This document shows positions 31,899 to 40,026 of a stretch of 64,000 nucleotides of DNA, one piece after another (position 1 is the first letter of the stretch; every line of letters begins with the position of its first letter). Both the position numbers and the translations under genes were made by a program. Source of the stretch: Desulfolinea sp050305405 (GTDB lineage: Bacteria; Chloroflexota; Anaerolineae; Anaerolineales; Villigracilaceae); contig JBNLFG010000005.1 in assembly GCA_050305405.1 (NCBI GenBank), positions 124,001-188,000 on the forward strand. Direction: 5' to 3'. Below the pieces are notes generated by a model. The model was not told where the DNA came from, did no database searches, and saw only the letters and a list, made by a program, of their open reading frames with translations.

Positions 31899-32625
31899 TA
31901 GATTTTGCTTCTTCTAAAACATCTTCCAACAAAATCTTCCCATCATACAATGCTCTGCCAATAATCACCCCCGCCAACCCCGCATCCTTCACACAGCGGA
32001 CGTCTTCCAACGTCGAGACCCCACCCGACGCCACCATTTGCAAGCCAGTTTTCTCTTGCAACGCAACGGCGCTCGACACATCCACACCTGTCCCAACGCC
32101 GTCTCGCTTGACATCGGTCAAGACGCACCAACGCACACCCTGCGCATATAAACGCTGCCCAACATCCTGCACCCTCAATGGTGTCGATTCTTGCCAACCT
32201 TTGACCATGACTAAACCATCCCGTGCGCCAATATCGCCTGCGATACGTTCAGGGCCATAGGTCGCAATTGCCCAATCCACGAGTTCGGGTTTTTTGATCG
32301 CCGCCGTACCGAGAAAGACCCGTTCCACGCCCATCTCCAGCGGAACACGAAGCGTCTCTTCATCACGGATGCCGCCCCCAAACTCGACCTTCAAGCCCAC
32401 GCTCAAAATGCTTTCGAGCGCCTTCAGGTTCGCATCCGCATCTTCGTTGAATGCGCCGCTCAAATTGATGACATGCACCCACTCAGCGCCAGCGGCTCTA
32501 AAAATCTCCGCCTGCTCACGGGGATTGTTGCCGTACACAGTTTGTCGGTCAGGGTCACCCTGCGCCAAGCGGACGATTTCGCCCGCACGCAAATCAATCG
32601 CAGGGAAAACTGTAAAAGAACTCAT
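31891..32625 (-). CDS. hisA: Phosphoribosylformimino-AICAR-phosphate isomerase
   Basis: The protein has 244 aa and is a barrel paralogous to HisF. It catalyses the Amadori isomerisation of ProFAR (step 4). FPAIDLRAGEIVRLAQGD carries the first catalytic Asp; VEFGGGIRDEETL, FLGTAAIKKPEL and the second Asp in CVLTDVKRDGVGTG follow, then MVASGGVSTLEDV. Its last residues (SSS and stop) run into a family A repeat. It overlaps hisB by four bases (ATGA). Confidence 0.96.
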   Translation of the reverse strand: MSSFTVFPAIDLRAGEIVRLAQGDPDRQTVYGNNPREQAEIFRAAGAEWVHVINLSGAFNEDADANLKALESILSVGLKVEFGGGIRDEETLRVPLEMGVERVFLGTAAIKKPELVDWAIATYGPERIAGDIGARDGLVMVKGWQESTPLRVQDVGQRLYAQGVRWCVLTDVKRDGVGTGVDVSSAVALQEKTGLQMVASGGVSTLEDVRCVKDAGLAGVIIGRALYDGKILLEDVLEEAKSSS

Positions 32626-33209
32626 ATCGCCCCCTTCGAGCTTGGCACATTGCCCATCCGCCGCTCATCAATCTGCACCGCCGCATCCAGCGCCCGCGCA
32701 AAAGCCTTGAACGTCGCTTCAGTAATATGATGATTATCTTTGCCATAAAAAACTCGAATGTGCAGATTCATCTTCGCAGCCACCGCCACCGTCTCAAAAA
32801 AGTGCTCTATTAAAGAAGTCGGAATACTGCCCACAGATGAACTCACCCACGGGAATTGTATGACAGCATACGAACGTCCAGACAAATCCAGAACGACGTT
32901 CGCCAGCGCATCGTCCATGGGGACGCTTGCTTCTGCCATGCGGCGGATGCCCCGCTTCTCACCGAGTGCCTGCCCAATCGCTTCCCCAAGCACGATGCCA
33001 CAATCCTCGATCGTGTGATGGGCGTCGATGTGCAAGTCACCTTCCGCTTGTAAGTCGATGTCGATCAGTCCATGCACAGCAATTTGGGTCAGCATGTGGT
33101 CGAAGAAACCGACGCCTGTGGCGATGTTGTGTTTGCCTATTCCATCGAGATTAATAGAAAGGTTGATGTTGGTTTCGTTCGTTTTGCGATTAATTGAAGC
33201 TTGTCTCAT
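32622..33209 (-). CDS. hisB: Imidazoleglycerol-phosphate dehydratase
   Basis: The ATG at 33209 has AAGGAG 6 bp upstream and begins the family sequence (MRQASINRKTNETNI); the longer frame is unsupported. The protein has 195 aa, the monofunctional dehydratase. Metal-binding repeats: GFFDHMLTQIAVHG, DAHHTIEDCGIVLGEA, EHFFETVAVAAKMNLHI and NHHITEATFKAFARAL. No N-terminal phosphatase domain is fused, so a separate histidinol-phosphate phosphatase is needed. Confidence 0.96.
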   Translation of the reverse strand: MRQASINRKTNETNINLSINLDGIGKHNIATGVGFFDHMLTQIAVHGLIDIDLQAEGDLHIDAHHTIEDCGIVLGEAIGQALGEKRGIRRMAEASVPMDDALANVVLDLSGRSYAVIQFPWVSSSVGSIPTSLIEHFFETVAVAAKMNLHIRVFYGKDNHHITEATFKAFARALDAAVQIDERRMGNVPSSKGAI

Positions 33210-33232
33210 AAGTACTCCTTGATGAGTGATAA

Positions 33233-33264
33233 ATGACGAGTGACCTTCAATCATCACTCGTCAC
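33233..33264 (-). repeat. Small inverted repeat between hisC and hisB
   Basis: GACGAGTGA (33235-33243) and TCACTCGTC (33254-33262) form a 9-bp stem in the short hisC-hisB gap. It lacks a T run, so it is unlikely to be a terminator; an mRNA-stabilising or processing hairpin is possible. Confidence 0.5.
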
Positions 33265-33266
33265 TT

Positions 33267-34367
33267 TCACATCTCTTGTAAAGCCTGCAACAAAATATCC
33301 ACTTGCTCAGGCTTCCCAACACTGATCCGAACATGATCATCCAAGCCAGGTTTGTTGAAGTAGCGGATAAAAATGCCATGCTCGGATGCCAAATCTGCTT
33401 TCAACTTAGCAGCATCTCTACCACGAACACGACAAAGAACAAAATTCGCATTCGATGGATAAGGTTCCAGCCACGAAATATTATCAAGCGCATCAAAAAG
33501 ACGCTTTCGTTCATCCACAAGTTGGGCAACGACTTTTTGCAAATAGACCACATCCTCAAGAGCGGCGATGGCGGCTACACTGGCTGCGACATTGACATTG
33601 TAGGGCTGTTTCGCTTTCCAAAGGATGGGCATCAGCCAGCTCGGAAAAGCGCCATAGCCCACGCGCAGACCTGCCAAGCCCGCTAATTTACTAAAAGTCC
33701 GCAAAACGATCATATTCTCTCGATTTGGCACTTCACTGATTTGGCTAAGTTCTCGTCCCAAACTCTCTGGTGCGGCAAACTCGATGTAGGCTTCGTCCAA
33801 AACAATCATTACGGGAAGTTCAAGCAACTTTTCAAGGTCGGCTTTTGCGAGAAGTGAGCCATCTGGGTTATTTGGTGATGTCAAAAAGATAAGTTTTGGT
33901 TCATGTTTTTCAGCGGCTTTGATGATGCCATCTACATCTATGGAAAAGTCATTTTTGCGCGGAACATTGACGACGTGTGCATTGTTCAATTCAGCATCAA
34001 AGGCATACATCCCAAAGGTGGGCGGGCAATTAATGATTTTATCGCTAGGAGAGAGAGACACGCGCATGATTAGATCAATTAGATCATCTGCACCAGCGCC
34101 GACAAGTAGATTTTCAGTGGGCGTCTGAGTGAACTCAGATAATGCCATTCGCAGCGCACGAGATTCAGGGTCGGGATAAATATGCCCAAAGGGAAGCTGT
34201 GCCAATGTCGCCTGAGCGCGTGGTGACATGCCATAAGGGTTCTCGTTCGCGTCCAATTTGACGATCTCTTCCGGCGCACGTCCGATACGCTCAGAGAGCA
34301 CGTCAAAAGGCTCGATGGGCGTATAAGGCGGTAGGTTTTGGATGTGTTCGGGCAATGTTATTTTCAT
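33267..34367 (-). CDS. hisC: Histidinol-phosphate aminotransferase
   Basis: The ATG at 34367 (MKITLPEHIQNLPPYTP) is chosen because the 58 extra codons upstream mostly encode a repeat copy. The protein has 366 aa, a class I/II PLP enzyme. Hallmarks: IVKLDANENPYGMSP, LLVGAGADDLIDLIMR, LTSPNNPDGSL, VLDEAYIEFA, and the PLP Lys in VLRTFSKLAGLAGLRVGYG; the Arg near the C-terminus (DHVRISVGKPEQV) binds the carboxylate. It aminates imidazole acetol phosphate with glutamate. Confidence 0.95.
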   Translation of the reverse strand: MKITLPEHIQNLPPYTPIEPFDVLSERIGRAPEEIVKLDANENPYGMSPRAQATLAQLPFGHIYPDPESRALRMALSEFTQTPTENLLVGAGADDLIDLIMRVSLSPSDKIINCPPTFGMYAFDAELNNAHVVNVPRKNDFSIDVDGIIKAAEKHEPKLIFLTSPNNPDGSLLAKADLEKLLELPVMIVLDEAYIEFAAPESLGRELSQISEVPNRENMIVLRTFSKLAGLAGLRVGYGAFPSWLMPILWKAKQPYNVNVAASVAAIAALEDVVYLQKVVAQLVDERKRLFDALDNISWLEPYPSNANFVLCRVRGRDAAKLKADLASEHGIFIRYFNKPGLDDHVRISVGKPEQVDILLQALQEM

Positions 34368-34410
34368 AAAGACACTCTCTTTTTCACCACAGAGATATTC
34401 AAAAAATGCA

Positions 34411-34528
34411 GTTACTGAGCGGAGGGTTGAGTAGCGAAGCGTATCGAAACCCGCAGTCGAAGGACGATTTACCAAACGCCGCCCTTCGACTACACCTTCG
34501 CTATCGCTACGGTTCCGCTCAGGGGCTG
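34411..34528. repeat. Dispersed palindromic repeat, family A, copy 4
   Basis: CTGAGCGGA (34415-34423) and TCCGCTCAG (34514-34522) enclose CAGTCGAAGGACG and GCCCTTCGACTAC. It fills the gap between hisD and hisC and accounts for the false N-terminal extension of hisC. Confidence 0.88.
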
Positions 34529-34537
34529 GAGTATTCA

Positions 34538-35860
34538 TCATTCAATCTTCATCATTCTGATTTTGGACGCATTGGCATGCGCCGTCAGCCCTTCCGTATC
34601 TGCAAAGTCGGCGGCAATGGGGCTGAGGGCGGCGGCGGTTTGCTTGTCGAGGGCAACCACACTCGAAATTTTGACAAAATCAAGCAGGTTGAGCGGCGAG
34701 GCGAAACGGGCTGTTCCGCCCGTCGGCATGACGTGGCTGGGACCCGCAACATAATCACCGAGGGCTTCAAAGGAGTGTTCGCCAAGAAAGAAACCGCCAG
34801 CATTGTTAATTTTATCCATCAAAGCTTCGGGGTCACGCACGGCAAGACAAAGGTGTTCGGCGGCGTAATCGTTGGCAAGTTGGGCAGCTTCTTCGAGCGT
34901 GTCCACGACCACGATACCACTCTTGTTCTCCAGCGATGCCAAAATAATTTCTTCACGAGAGAGTTTTTTTGTCTGCTCATCGACAGCGATTTGGACTTTT
35001 TTCGCCATTTCTTCATCTGTGGTCAGCAAGATTGCGCTGGCTTGGACATCGTGTTCGGCTTGCGCCAGCAAATCGGCGGCGACCCACTCGGGGTTGGCAT
35101 CCGCATCGGCGATGACCATTGTTTCGGTCGGACCAGCCAGCCCATCGAAGCCGACCAAACCGTAGAGCTGCTGTTTGGCAAGTGTGACAAAGAGGTTACC
35201 CGCCCCAACGATCTTGTCTGCTCGAGGAATACTCTCGGTGCCAAATGCCATCGCCGCAATCGCCTGCGCACCGCCGACCTGATAGATCTCGTCCACGCCG
35301 CAGATGTAAGCGGCGGCAAGAATTGAGTCTTGCGGATTGGGCGGCGTACAGACGACAATATCTTTGACACCCGCCACCTGCGCAGGGATAACGCTCATCA
35401 ACAGCGAGGAGGGCAACGGGGCTGTTCCACCCGGGACGTAAACACCGACCCGTTCAACGGGCGTAAAACGCTGACCAATCTGTCCGCCCATTTCATCCGT
35501 CAACCAACTGGTGATCGGCTGATTCTCGTGAAACTGCCGAATGCGGGCAGTCGATTTTTCCAGCACTTCCTGCAAACGGGCAGGGATGCGCTCCCAAGCC
35601 GCTTTGAGGGCATCCTTTTCAATGCCAAATTTCGGCTCATCGAAACGGTCCAGCGTGGCGTTCCATTTTTGGACAGCCTTATCGCCATCTTCATCAATCG
35701 ATTTCAAAATTTGCATCACGGCTTGGTGCGGCATCACACCTTCACCAAAAACCGACTCTGTCCGTGCGATGGTCGCAGGTGAGTAACTGTCTTGGTAGAT
35801 GGGTTTGCGTTTCAAAATACCTTGTTTGGCTTCTTCTAGTGGGTAAATCTTTATCATCAT
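34538..35860 (-). CDS. hisD: Histidinol dehydrogenase
   Basis: The protein has 440 aa and oxidises histidinol to histidine in two NAD+ steps, the last in the pathway. Family motifs: RVGVYVPGGTAPLPSSLLM, VGGAQAIAAMAFGT, KIVGAGNLFVTLAKQQL, GPTETMVIAD, and the zinc/base His residues in AQAEHDVQA and AAEHLCLAV. The C-terminal VAGPSHVMPTGGTARF carries the other zinc ligand. Either of two consecutive ATG codons could be used. Confidence 0.97.
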   Translation of the reverse strand: MMIKIYPLEEAKQGILKRKPIYQDSYSPATIARTESVFGEGVMPHQAVMQILKSIDEDGDKAVQKWNATLDRFDEPKFGIEKDALKAAWERIPARLQEVLEKSTARIRQFHENQPITSWLTDEMGGQIGQRFTPVERVGVYVPGGTAPLPSSLLMSVIPAQVAGVKDIVVCTPPNPQDSILAAAYICGVDEIYQVGGAQAIAAMAFGTESIPRADKIVGAGNLFVTLAKQQLYGLVGFDGLAGPTETMVIADADANPEWVAADLLAQAEHDVQASAILLTTDEEMAKKVQIAVDEQTKKLSREEIILASLENKSGIVVVDTLEEAAQLANDYAAEHLCLAVRDPEALMDKINNAGGFFLGEHSFEALGDYVAGPSHVMPTGGTARFASPLNLLDFVKISSVVALDKQTAAALSPIAADFADTEGLTAHANASKIRMMKIE

Positions 35861-35871
35861 CTTCTCCTTTG

Positions 35872-35934
35872 ATCTCGTGAAACGTAAAACGTGATGCGTG
35901 ATGATTTCACGTTTTACGCTTCACGTTTCACGTC
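35872..35934. repeat. Nested palindromic repeat family E, copy 1
   Basis: CGTGAAACGTAAAACGTGA and TCACGTTTTACG/TCACGTTTCACG form a long, nearly perfect palindrome of 57 bp between hisG and hisD. A related element lies at 62003. Confidence 0.75.
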
Positions 35935-35935
35935 A

Positions 35936-36937
35936 TTACGATTTCAACGCATTGAACATCGCCTTCAACTCTTCCGGCTCTTCTTCAAAGATGTAATTCA
36001 CATCCGAGACGACCACACCGCTGCCCCCCACCGCACGTAATTCCAGCACAGCTTCGTGCAGCATCGACTTCGAGACGATCAAATGCACGGCATACCAATT
36101 CTCTCGGTCACGAGTAATCACCTGCGAAATGGTCGGGCCCTGCAAGCCGCCGATCACCTTTTGCGAAAAAATCTTTTCAGCAACATCTTCAGGGGAGTCG
36201 CCACGAATATTCGCAAAAACCGCCAACCGGTCATCTGCCCGCAGGTATGCGCTCAAAACTTCCAGCAACTGCACGGCGATCTCCCGCACGGCAACGTTCT
36301 CTTTCAAACGCTGCTTGTTGGCGATCAAACACGCCTGCGAGCGCAGCAACTCCCCGCCCTCCAGCATTTTGAGCTGGTTGTCGCGCAACGTCGTCCCAGT
36401 GGAGACAATGTCCACGATCAGGTCGGCGTACCCCACCGTCGGGGCGATCTCCAAAGCTCCTTCCGCAGCGATCAACTCAAAATCAAGAGCGTCCCGCCCG
36501 TCAAAAAATTGCTTTGTCAGATTGGAAAATTTGGATGCGATTTTCAGCGGACGTCCCAATTCATCCATCATTTTAGGCAAATCGGATACGGATCCGATCT
36601 CGCTCCAGGATTTAGGCGTGATCACGTTTAAGGTGCATTGCCCAAAGCCCAATTTTTGGTGCAGTTCAAGGATCTGCCCGTTGGCGCCCTTCTTTTCGAG
36701 AAAAATATCTCTGCCCGTGATACCAAAATCGACGCTTCCACTGCGCACACTGTGAACAATGTCGCCTGGACGTTGAAAAATGACTTCCATCTCTGGAAAG
36801 CGGGGGATGGTGGCTTTGTACTGGCGCGGGTTGGGGCTATAAACCCGAAAACCGACCTTGGCGAGCAATTCCTTGCTCTTATCGCCGAGACCGCCCTTGC
36901 TGGGCAAAGAAATTCTGATCTTGCGGTCTGATTGCAT
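35936..36937 (-). CDS. hisG: ATP phosphoribosyltransferase, long form
   Basis: The protein has 333 aa and makes phosphoribosyl-ATP from ATP and PRPP, the committed step. IRISLPSKGGLGDKS begins the catalytic lobe; GSVDFGITGRDIFLE and the PRPP site DLIVDIVSTGTTLRDN follow. A C-terminal ACT-like regulatory segment (VSKSMLHEAVLELRAVGG) marks the long type that is inhibited by histidine. It has AAGGAG 6 bp before the ATG. It is the first structural gene of the operon and is preceded by a repeat and the attenuator. Confidence 0.96.
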   Translation of the reverse strand: MQSDRKIRISLPSKGGLGDKSKELLAKVGFRVYSPNPRQYKATIPRFPEMEVIFQRPGDIVHSVRSGSVDFGITGRDIFLEKKGANGQILELHQKLGFGQCTLNVITPKSWSEIGSVSDLPKMMDELGRPLKIASKFSNLTKQFFDGRDALDFELIAAEGALEIAPTVGYADLIVDIVSTGTTLRDNQLKMLEGGELLRSQACLIANKQRLKENVAVREIAVQLLEVLSAYLRADDRLAVFANIRGDSPEDVAEKIFSQKVIGGLQGPTISQVITRDRENWYAVHLIVSKSMLHEAVLELRAVGGSGVVVSDVNYIFEEEPEELKAMFNALKS

Positions 36938-36953
36938 AAATACTCCTTGTGCC

Positions 36954-37051
36954 AGTTCCTGAGCGGAGGGTTAAACGAAGTGAAACCCGTAGTCGAAGGG
37001 CGGTATTCGCAAACGCTGCTCTTCGACTTCGCTCCGCTCCGCTCAGAGACT
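36954..37051. repeat. Dispersed palindromic repeat, family A, copy 5
   Basis: CTGAGCGGA (36959-36967) and TCCGCTCAG (37038-37046) enclose GTAGTCGAAGGGCG and CTCTTCGACTTC. It lies in the mRNA leader of hisG, after the attenuator. Confidence 0.88.
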
Positions 37052-37060
37052 GGATCGTTG

Positions 37061-37097
37061 AAAACAAAAAGGCACTTCCCATGTCGGAAAGTGCCTT
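37061..37097 (-). terminator. His operon attenuator terminator
   Basis: On the minus strand AAGGCACTTTCC and GGGAAGTGCCTT form a strong stem (one mismatch), loop GACAT, followed by TTTTTGTTTT. It lies between the leader peptide and hisG, so it can stop transcription before the operon. Its 5' arm and loop can also pair with leader segment 37163-37173 (CCGACATGGGAA against TTCCCAGTCGG, one bulge), giving an antiterminator. Confidence 0.88.
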
Positions 37098-37128
37098 GAA
37101 AAATTCTGCTATTTATTTCTAAAACTTG

Positions 37129-37221
37129 CTATGAAACAAAAAGCTCCTTAAAGCAATCATGCCCGACTGGGAAATCAGTTGAACGAGCATGATGATGGTG
37201 TTTGCTAAAGAAGGTTTTCAT
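37129..37221 (-). CDS. hisL: Histidine operon leader peptide
   Basis: A 30-codon frame on the minus strand reads MKTFFSKHHHHARS, continues with 16 more residues (one more His), and ends in TAG at 37129-37131. The four consecutive His codons (37189-37200) are the hallmark of his leader peptides. Its RNA can form a 10-bp hairpin between 37184-37193 (overlapping the His codons) and 37156-37165, which competes with the antiterminator segment 37163-37173. If His-tRNA is scarce, a ribosome stalled on the His codons would block that hairpin, let the antiterminator form, and allow hisG transcription. There is no ribosome site; the promoter suggests leaderless translation. Confidence 0.85.
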   Translation of the reverse strand: MKTFFSKHHHHARSTDFPVGHDCFKELFVS

Positions 37222-37231
37222 AACGGGCAAG

Positions 37232-37260
37232 AGTGTAACACGGCGAAGAGAAAGGGGCAA
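37232..37260 (-). promoter_or_regulatory. Promoter of the his operon
   Basis: On the minus strand TTGCCC (37255-37260) and TACACT (37232-37237) are 17 bp apart. The -10 box ends 10 bp before the leader-peptide ATG, so the RNA would begin at or next to the ATG. Confidence 0.65.
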
Positions 37261-37273
37261 GCAAAAATTGTAT

Positions 37274-37306
37274 AAAAAAGAGCGAGTGTTACCACTCGCT
37301 CTTTAA
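37274..37306 (-). terminator. Terminator of metK
   Basis: AAAGAGCGAGTG and CACTCGCTCTTT form a 12-bp stem with a TTAC-type loop; the minus strand ends in a T run. It separates metK from the his promoter. Confidence 0.92.
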
Positions 37307-37313
37307 AATCAAC

Positions 37314-38525
37314 TTACAGCCCAGCCGCAGCTTTGAGTGCTTCGGCTTTATTGGTGCGTTCCCAAGTGAATTCGTAATCTTCACGCCCGAAGTGGCCGTA
37401 GGCAGCCGTCTTGCGGAAGATCGGTTTGCGCAGGTCAAGATCACGGATGATCGCGCCGGGACGCAGATCAAAGTGTTCGTTGACCAATTCTGCAATATGC
37501 TCATCGGAGATGACGCCCGTGCCAAAGGTCTCGACATTGACCGAGAGCGGATGCGCTACGCCGATGGCGTATGCAACCTGAATTTCGCAGCGTTCTGCGA
37601 TTCCGGCAGCGACAATATTCTTCGCAACCCAACGTGCAGCATAGGCAGCCGAGCGGTCAACTTTGGTGGCATCTTTTCCGGAGAAAGCACCGCCGCCATG
37701 ACGGCCCATCCCGCCGTAGGTATCGACGATGATCTTACGCCCGGTCACACCGGCATCGCCCATTGGGCCACCGATGACAAAACGTCCGGTCGGGTTGACG
37801 AAAATCTTCAACTCTTCGTCGACCATGCCCTCAGGCAGAATCGGGTTAATCACATGTTCGATAATCGCAGTACGGATATCTTCCTGAGAAATATCGGGGG
37901 CATGCTGGGTGCTAATGAGCACAGTATCCACACGTTTCGGCTTTCCTTTGGAATACTCAATTGTCACCTGGCTCTTACCATCTGGGCGCAGCCATTCGAG
38001 TGTGCCGTTCTTGCGGACTTCGCTCAAGCGCAGGGTCAATTTATGTGCCAAATAGATTGGCATCGGCATCAAAGTCGGGGTTTCGTTGCAGGCAAATCCG
38101 AACATCATACCCTGGTCGCCCGCTCCGATGGATTCAATTTCCTCTTCGGTCACTTCACCGGATTTGGCTTCGAGGGCTTTGTCGACACCCATCGCAATAT
38201 CAGAGCTTTGGCTGGCAACAGCAGAGAGAACACCACAAGTATTCCCATCAAAACCTTTTTTGCCACGATCATAACCAATCTCCGTTACAACCTTGCGTAC
38301 CAATTTATCAAAATCCACATACGCTGTAGTCGTAATTTCGCCCAGCAACATCACATAACCGGTCTTGATGGCGGTTTCACACGCCACACGTGACATCGGG
38401 TCCTGTTCAAGACAAGCGTCCAAAACAGCATCGCTGATTTGGTCACACATCTTATCGGGATGTCCCTCCGTCACAGACTCAGACGTGAACATAAGACTTT
38501 CAGAATTCATAAACGTATTACTCAT
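37314..38525 (-). CDS. metK: S-adenosylmethionine synthase
   Basis: The ATG at 38525 follows GCGAGGT and begins MSNTFMNSESLMFTSESVTE; the longer frame would run into the riboswitch. The protein has 403 aa. Hallmarks: FTSESVTEGHPDKMCDQISDAVLD (ATP and Mg2+ site), GAGDQGMMFGFACNET, FVIGGPMGDAGVTGRKIIVDTYGG and GGGAFSGKDATKVDRSAAY. It forms SAM from methionine and ATP in the cytoplasm. It is controlled by a SAM-I riboswitch directly upstream. Confidence 0.97.
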   Translation of the reverse strand: MSNTFMNSESLMFTSESVTEGHPDKMCDQISDAVLDACLEQDPMSRVACETAIKTGYVMLLGEITTTAYVDFDKLVRKVVTEIGYDRGKKGFDGNTCGVLSAVASQSSDIAMGVDKALEAKSGEVTEEEIESIGAGDQGMMFGFACNETPTLMPMPIYLAHKLTLRLSEVRKNGTLEWLRPDGKSQVTIEYSKGKPKRVDTVLISTQHAPDISQEDIRTAIIEHVINPILPEGMVDEELKIFVNPTGRFVIGGPMGDAGVTGRKIIVDTYGGMGRHGGGAFSGKDATKVDRSAAYAARWVAKNIVAAGIAERCEIQVAYAIGVAHPLSVNVETFGTGVISDEHIAELVNEHFDLRPGAIIRDLDLRKPIFRKTAAYGHFGREDYEFTWERTNKAEALKAAAGL

Positions 38526-38548
38526 AGCTTTTACCTCGCTAAATAGAT

Positions 38549-38582
38549 AATGCCCCTTCAGGTCTGCTTGAAAGGGCATTTG
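38549..38582 (-). promoter_or_regulatory. Expression-platform hairpin of the metK riboswitch
   Basis: AATGCCCCTT and AAAGGGCATT form a stem between the aptamer and the metK ribosome site. A T tract after it on the minus strand is weak (ATTATCTATTT), so it may act as a terminator or by masking translation start. Confidence 0.6.
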
Positions 38583-38605
38583 TCGCAAAAAGATGCTCGG
38601 CTGCC

Positions 38606-38723
38606 CTCTCATCTTCCAGAATATTTACTGTCGGAATTGGCACCTTAGTTACCTTCTTCTGAAAGTGAAACTAGGTTGCCGAGGCTTCGCAGGGCCGGGT
38701 CCCTCCGCCTCTCTGGATAAGAG
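38606..38723 (-). promoter_or_regulatory. SAM-I (S-box) riboswitch
   Basis: The minus strand shows the S-box signature in order: CTTATCCAGAGAGGCGGAGG, GGACCCGGCCC, a GAAGCC, CGGCAACC, and GGTGCCAATTCC, with the closing P1 strand GATGAGAG pairing CTCTTATC. This arrangement is specific to the SAM-I aptamer. SAM binding would be expected to shut off metK. Confidence 0.93.
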
Positions 38724-38828
38724 TTGCCGTTTTGGGGCTATTGAATTGTGGCGAGAGTTTACCATAGCGGATAAAGGTAGTCAACTTTAGATGCGCGTAT
38801 CGCACCTGAATTCCAAATTGATTCCGTT

Positions 38829-38871
38829 AAAAAACACTGTCCCGAAACCTAGGGTTTCGGGACAGTGTGGG
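38829..38871 (-). terminator. Terminator of the SUMF1-domain lipoprotein gene
   Basis: ACACTGTCCCGAAACC and GGTTTCGGGACAGTGT form a 16-bp stem; the minus strand continues with TTTTTT. Confidence 0.93.
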
Positions 38872-38925
38872 GAGAGACTCGGTAAATCTGTATCGTCTAA
38901 AAGACGTTGAGATAACGGAAGCAGC

Positions 38926-39864
38926 TTAGTTACCGGCTACGCAGCGGAAACCGATCTTTGAGGAGGCTTCACCAATATATTCGGGGCTGTCCATATCAGC
39001 TTCCAGATCAGGCCCACTGGCAAATCCGCGATTTGAAAGACGAATATCATCTTCCACGTCTTGATAAGAACCACCTCGAATAACATGGCGTTCCCCACCA
39101 CCAACAGCGGCCATAGGCCCAGTCGGGTTAGCCCCTGCAGCCTGGTTATAGGCTTCGGAGCCATAGAAGTCAGAAACCCATTCCCAAACATTGCCAGACA
39201 TATCAAGCACACCAAAGGGGCTGGCGCCAGCAGGGAAGCTGCCCACACGGGTCACATCGTTGATGTTACGATTAAAGTTCGCGTAGGAGCTATCGGGGCG
39301 TTGATCACCCCAAGGGAAGGTACGAAAATCGGTGCCGCGTGCAGCGTATTCCCACTCTGCTTCGGTTGGAAGGCGTTTGCCAGCCCAAGTACAATAATCT
39401 GCTGCGTTGCCCCAAGAAACAAAGACGACCGGGTAATCGGCATATTCTTCGTTGTTAAAGTATTTCTCGTGCTGCTCAGACGCAAAGGAAGTCGGCAAAT
39501 CACAAGAACCGGCTTCAACACAAAGTTTATACATGCCAGTGGTAACTTCAAACTTATCCATCCAGAAAGCAGAAATGGTGACCTTATGCGGCGGGAGCTC
39601 ATCCGGCTCATTTTTTGCGTCTAGACCACCCATCTGGAAACTGCCATCAGGGATAAATACCTGCGGCATACCATCTACGGGCGTTATGCGCTCTGTGCCA
39701 GCTTCGGTATCAGCGTCTACAGCGTCACCAGCTGAATTTTGAACAACTTCAGCTGTAGGAATAGCGGTATTAACCGGAATAGGCGTCGGTTCAGCCTGCC
39801 CTGACGCACCACAAGCGCCAACAAACAGCATTAGAACCATTAATACAGGAAATAGTTTTTTCAT
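38926..39864 (-). CDS. SUMF1/FGE-domain lipoprotein
   Basis: The protein has 312 aa with a lipobox (LFVGAC). The mature protein is a formylglycine-generating-enzyme-type domain: IPDGSFQMGG, FEVTTGMYKLCVEAG, RLPTEAEWEYAARGTD, FGVLDMSGNVWEWVSDFYG and HVIRGGSYQD. The active-site Cys pair near the C-terminus of true FGE is missing; only one Cys remains (KIGFRCVAG). It is probably a binding or structural module rather than a sulfatase activator. It is divergent from the response regulator gene at 40027. Confidence 0.85.
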   Translation of the reverse strand: MKKLFPVLMVLMLFVGACGASGQAEPTPIPVNTAIPTAEVVQNSAGDAVDADTEAGTERITPVDGMPQVFIPDGSFQMGGLDAKNEPDELPPHKVTISAFWMDKFEVTTGMYKLCVEAGSCDLPTSFASEQHEKYFNNEEYADYPVVFVSWGNAADYCTWAGKRLPTEAEWEYAARGTDFRTFPWGDQRPDSSYANFNRNINDVTRVGSFPAGASPFGVLDMSGNVWEWVSDFYGSEAYNQAAGANPTGPMAAVGGGERHVIRGGSYQDVEDDIRLSNRGFASGPDLEADMDSPEYIGEASSKIGFRCVAGN

Positions 39865-39961
39865 TTTTATTCTTTCTCCTTAATCAAGTATGAAACTATG
39901 CTGAGTATAGCGATGGCAGATTAAATTTGTTATCACCCAATGGTCACAAAATCGACTTTTT

Positions 39962-39992
39962 TTGCGACTTATTGCGACCAAGTGAGTATAAT
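39962..39992 (+). promoter_or_regulatory. Promoter of the response regulator with direct repeats
   Basis: TATAAT lies at 39987-39992. TTGCGAC is repeated at 39962 and 39972, 10 bp apart, close to the -35 position; OmpR-type regulators often bind such direct repeats, so autoregulation is possible. Confidence 0.4.
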
Positions 39993-40026
39993 AAGTCCAA
40001 TCACCCAATTATCTAAAGAGAAAAAA

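Noticed and set aside
34368..34541. N-terminal extension of HisC
   Set aside because: The extra residues are encoded mostly by a family A repeat, while the family sequence begins at 34367.
38526..38612. N-terminal extension of MetK
   Set aside because: It overlaps the riboswitch expression platform, and the start at 38525 fits the family.
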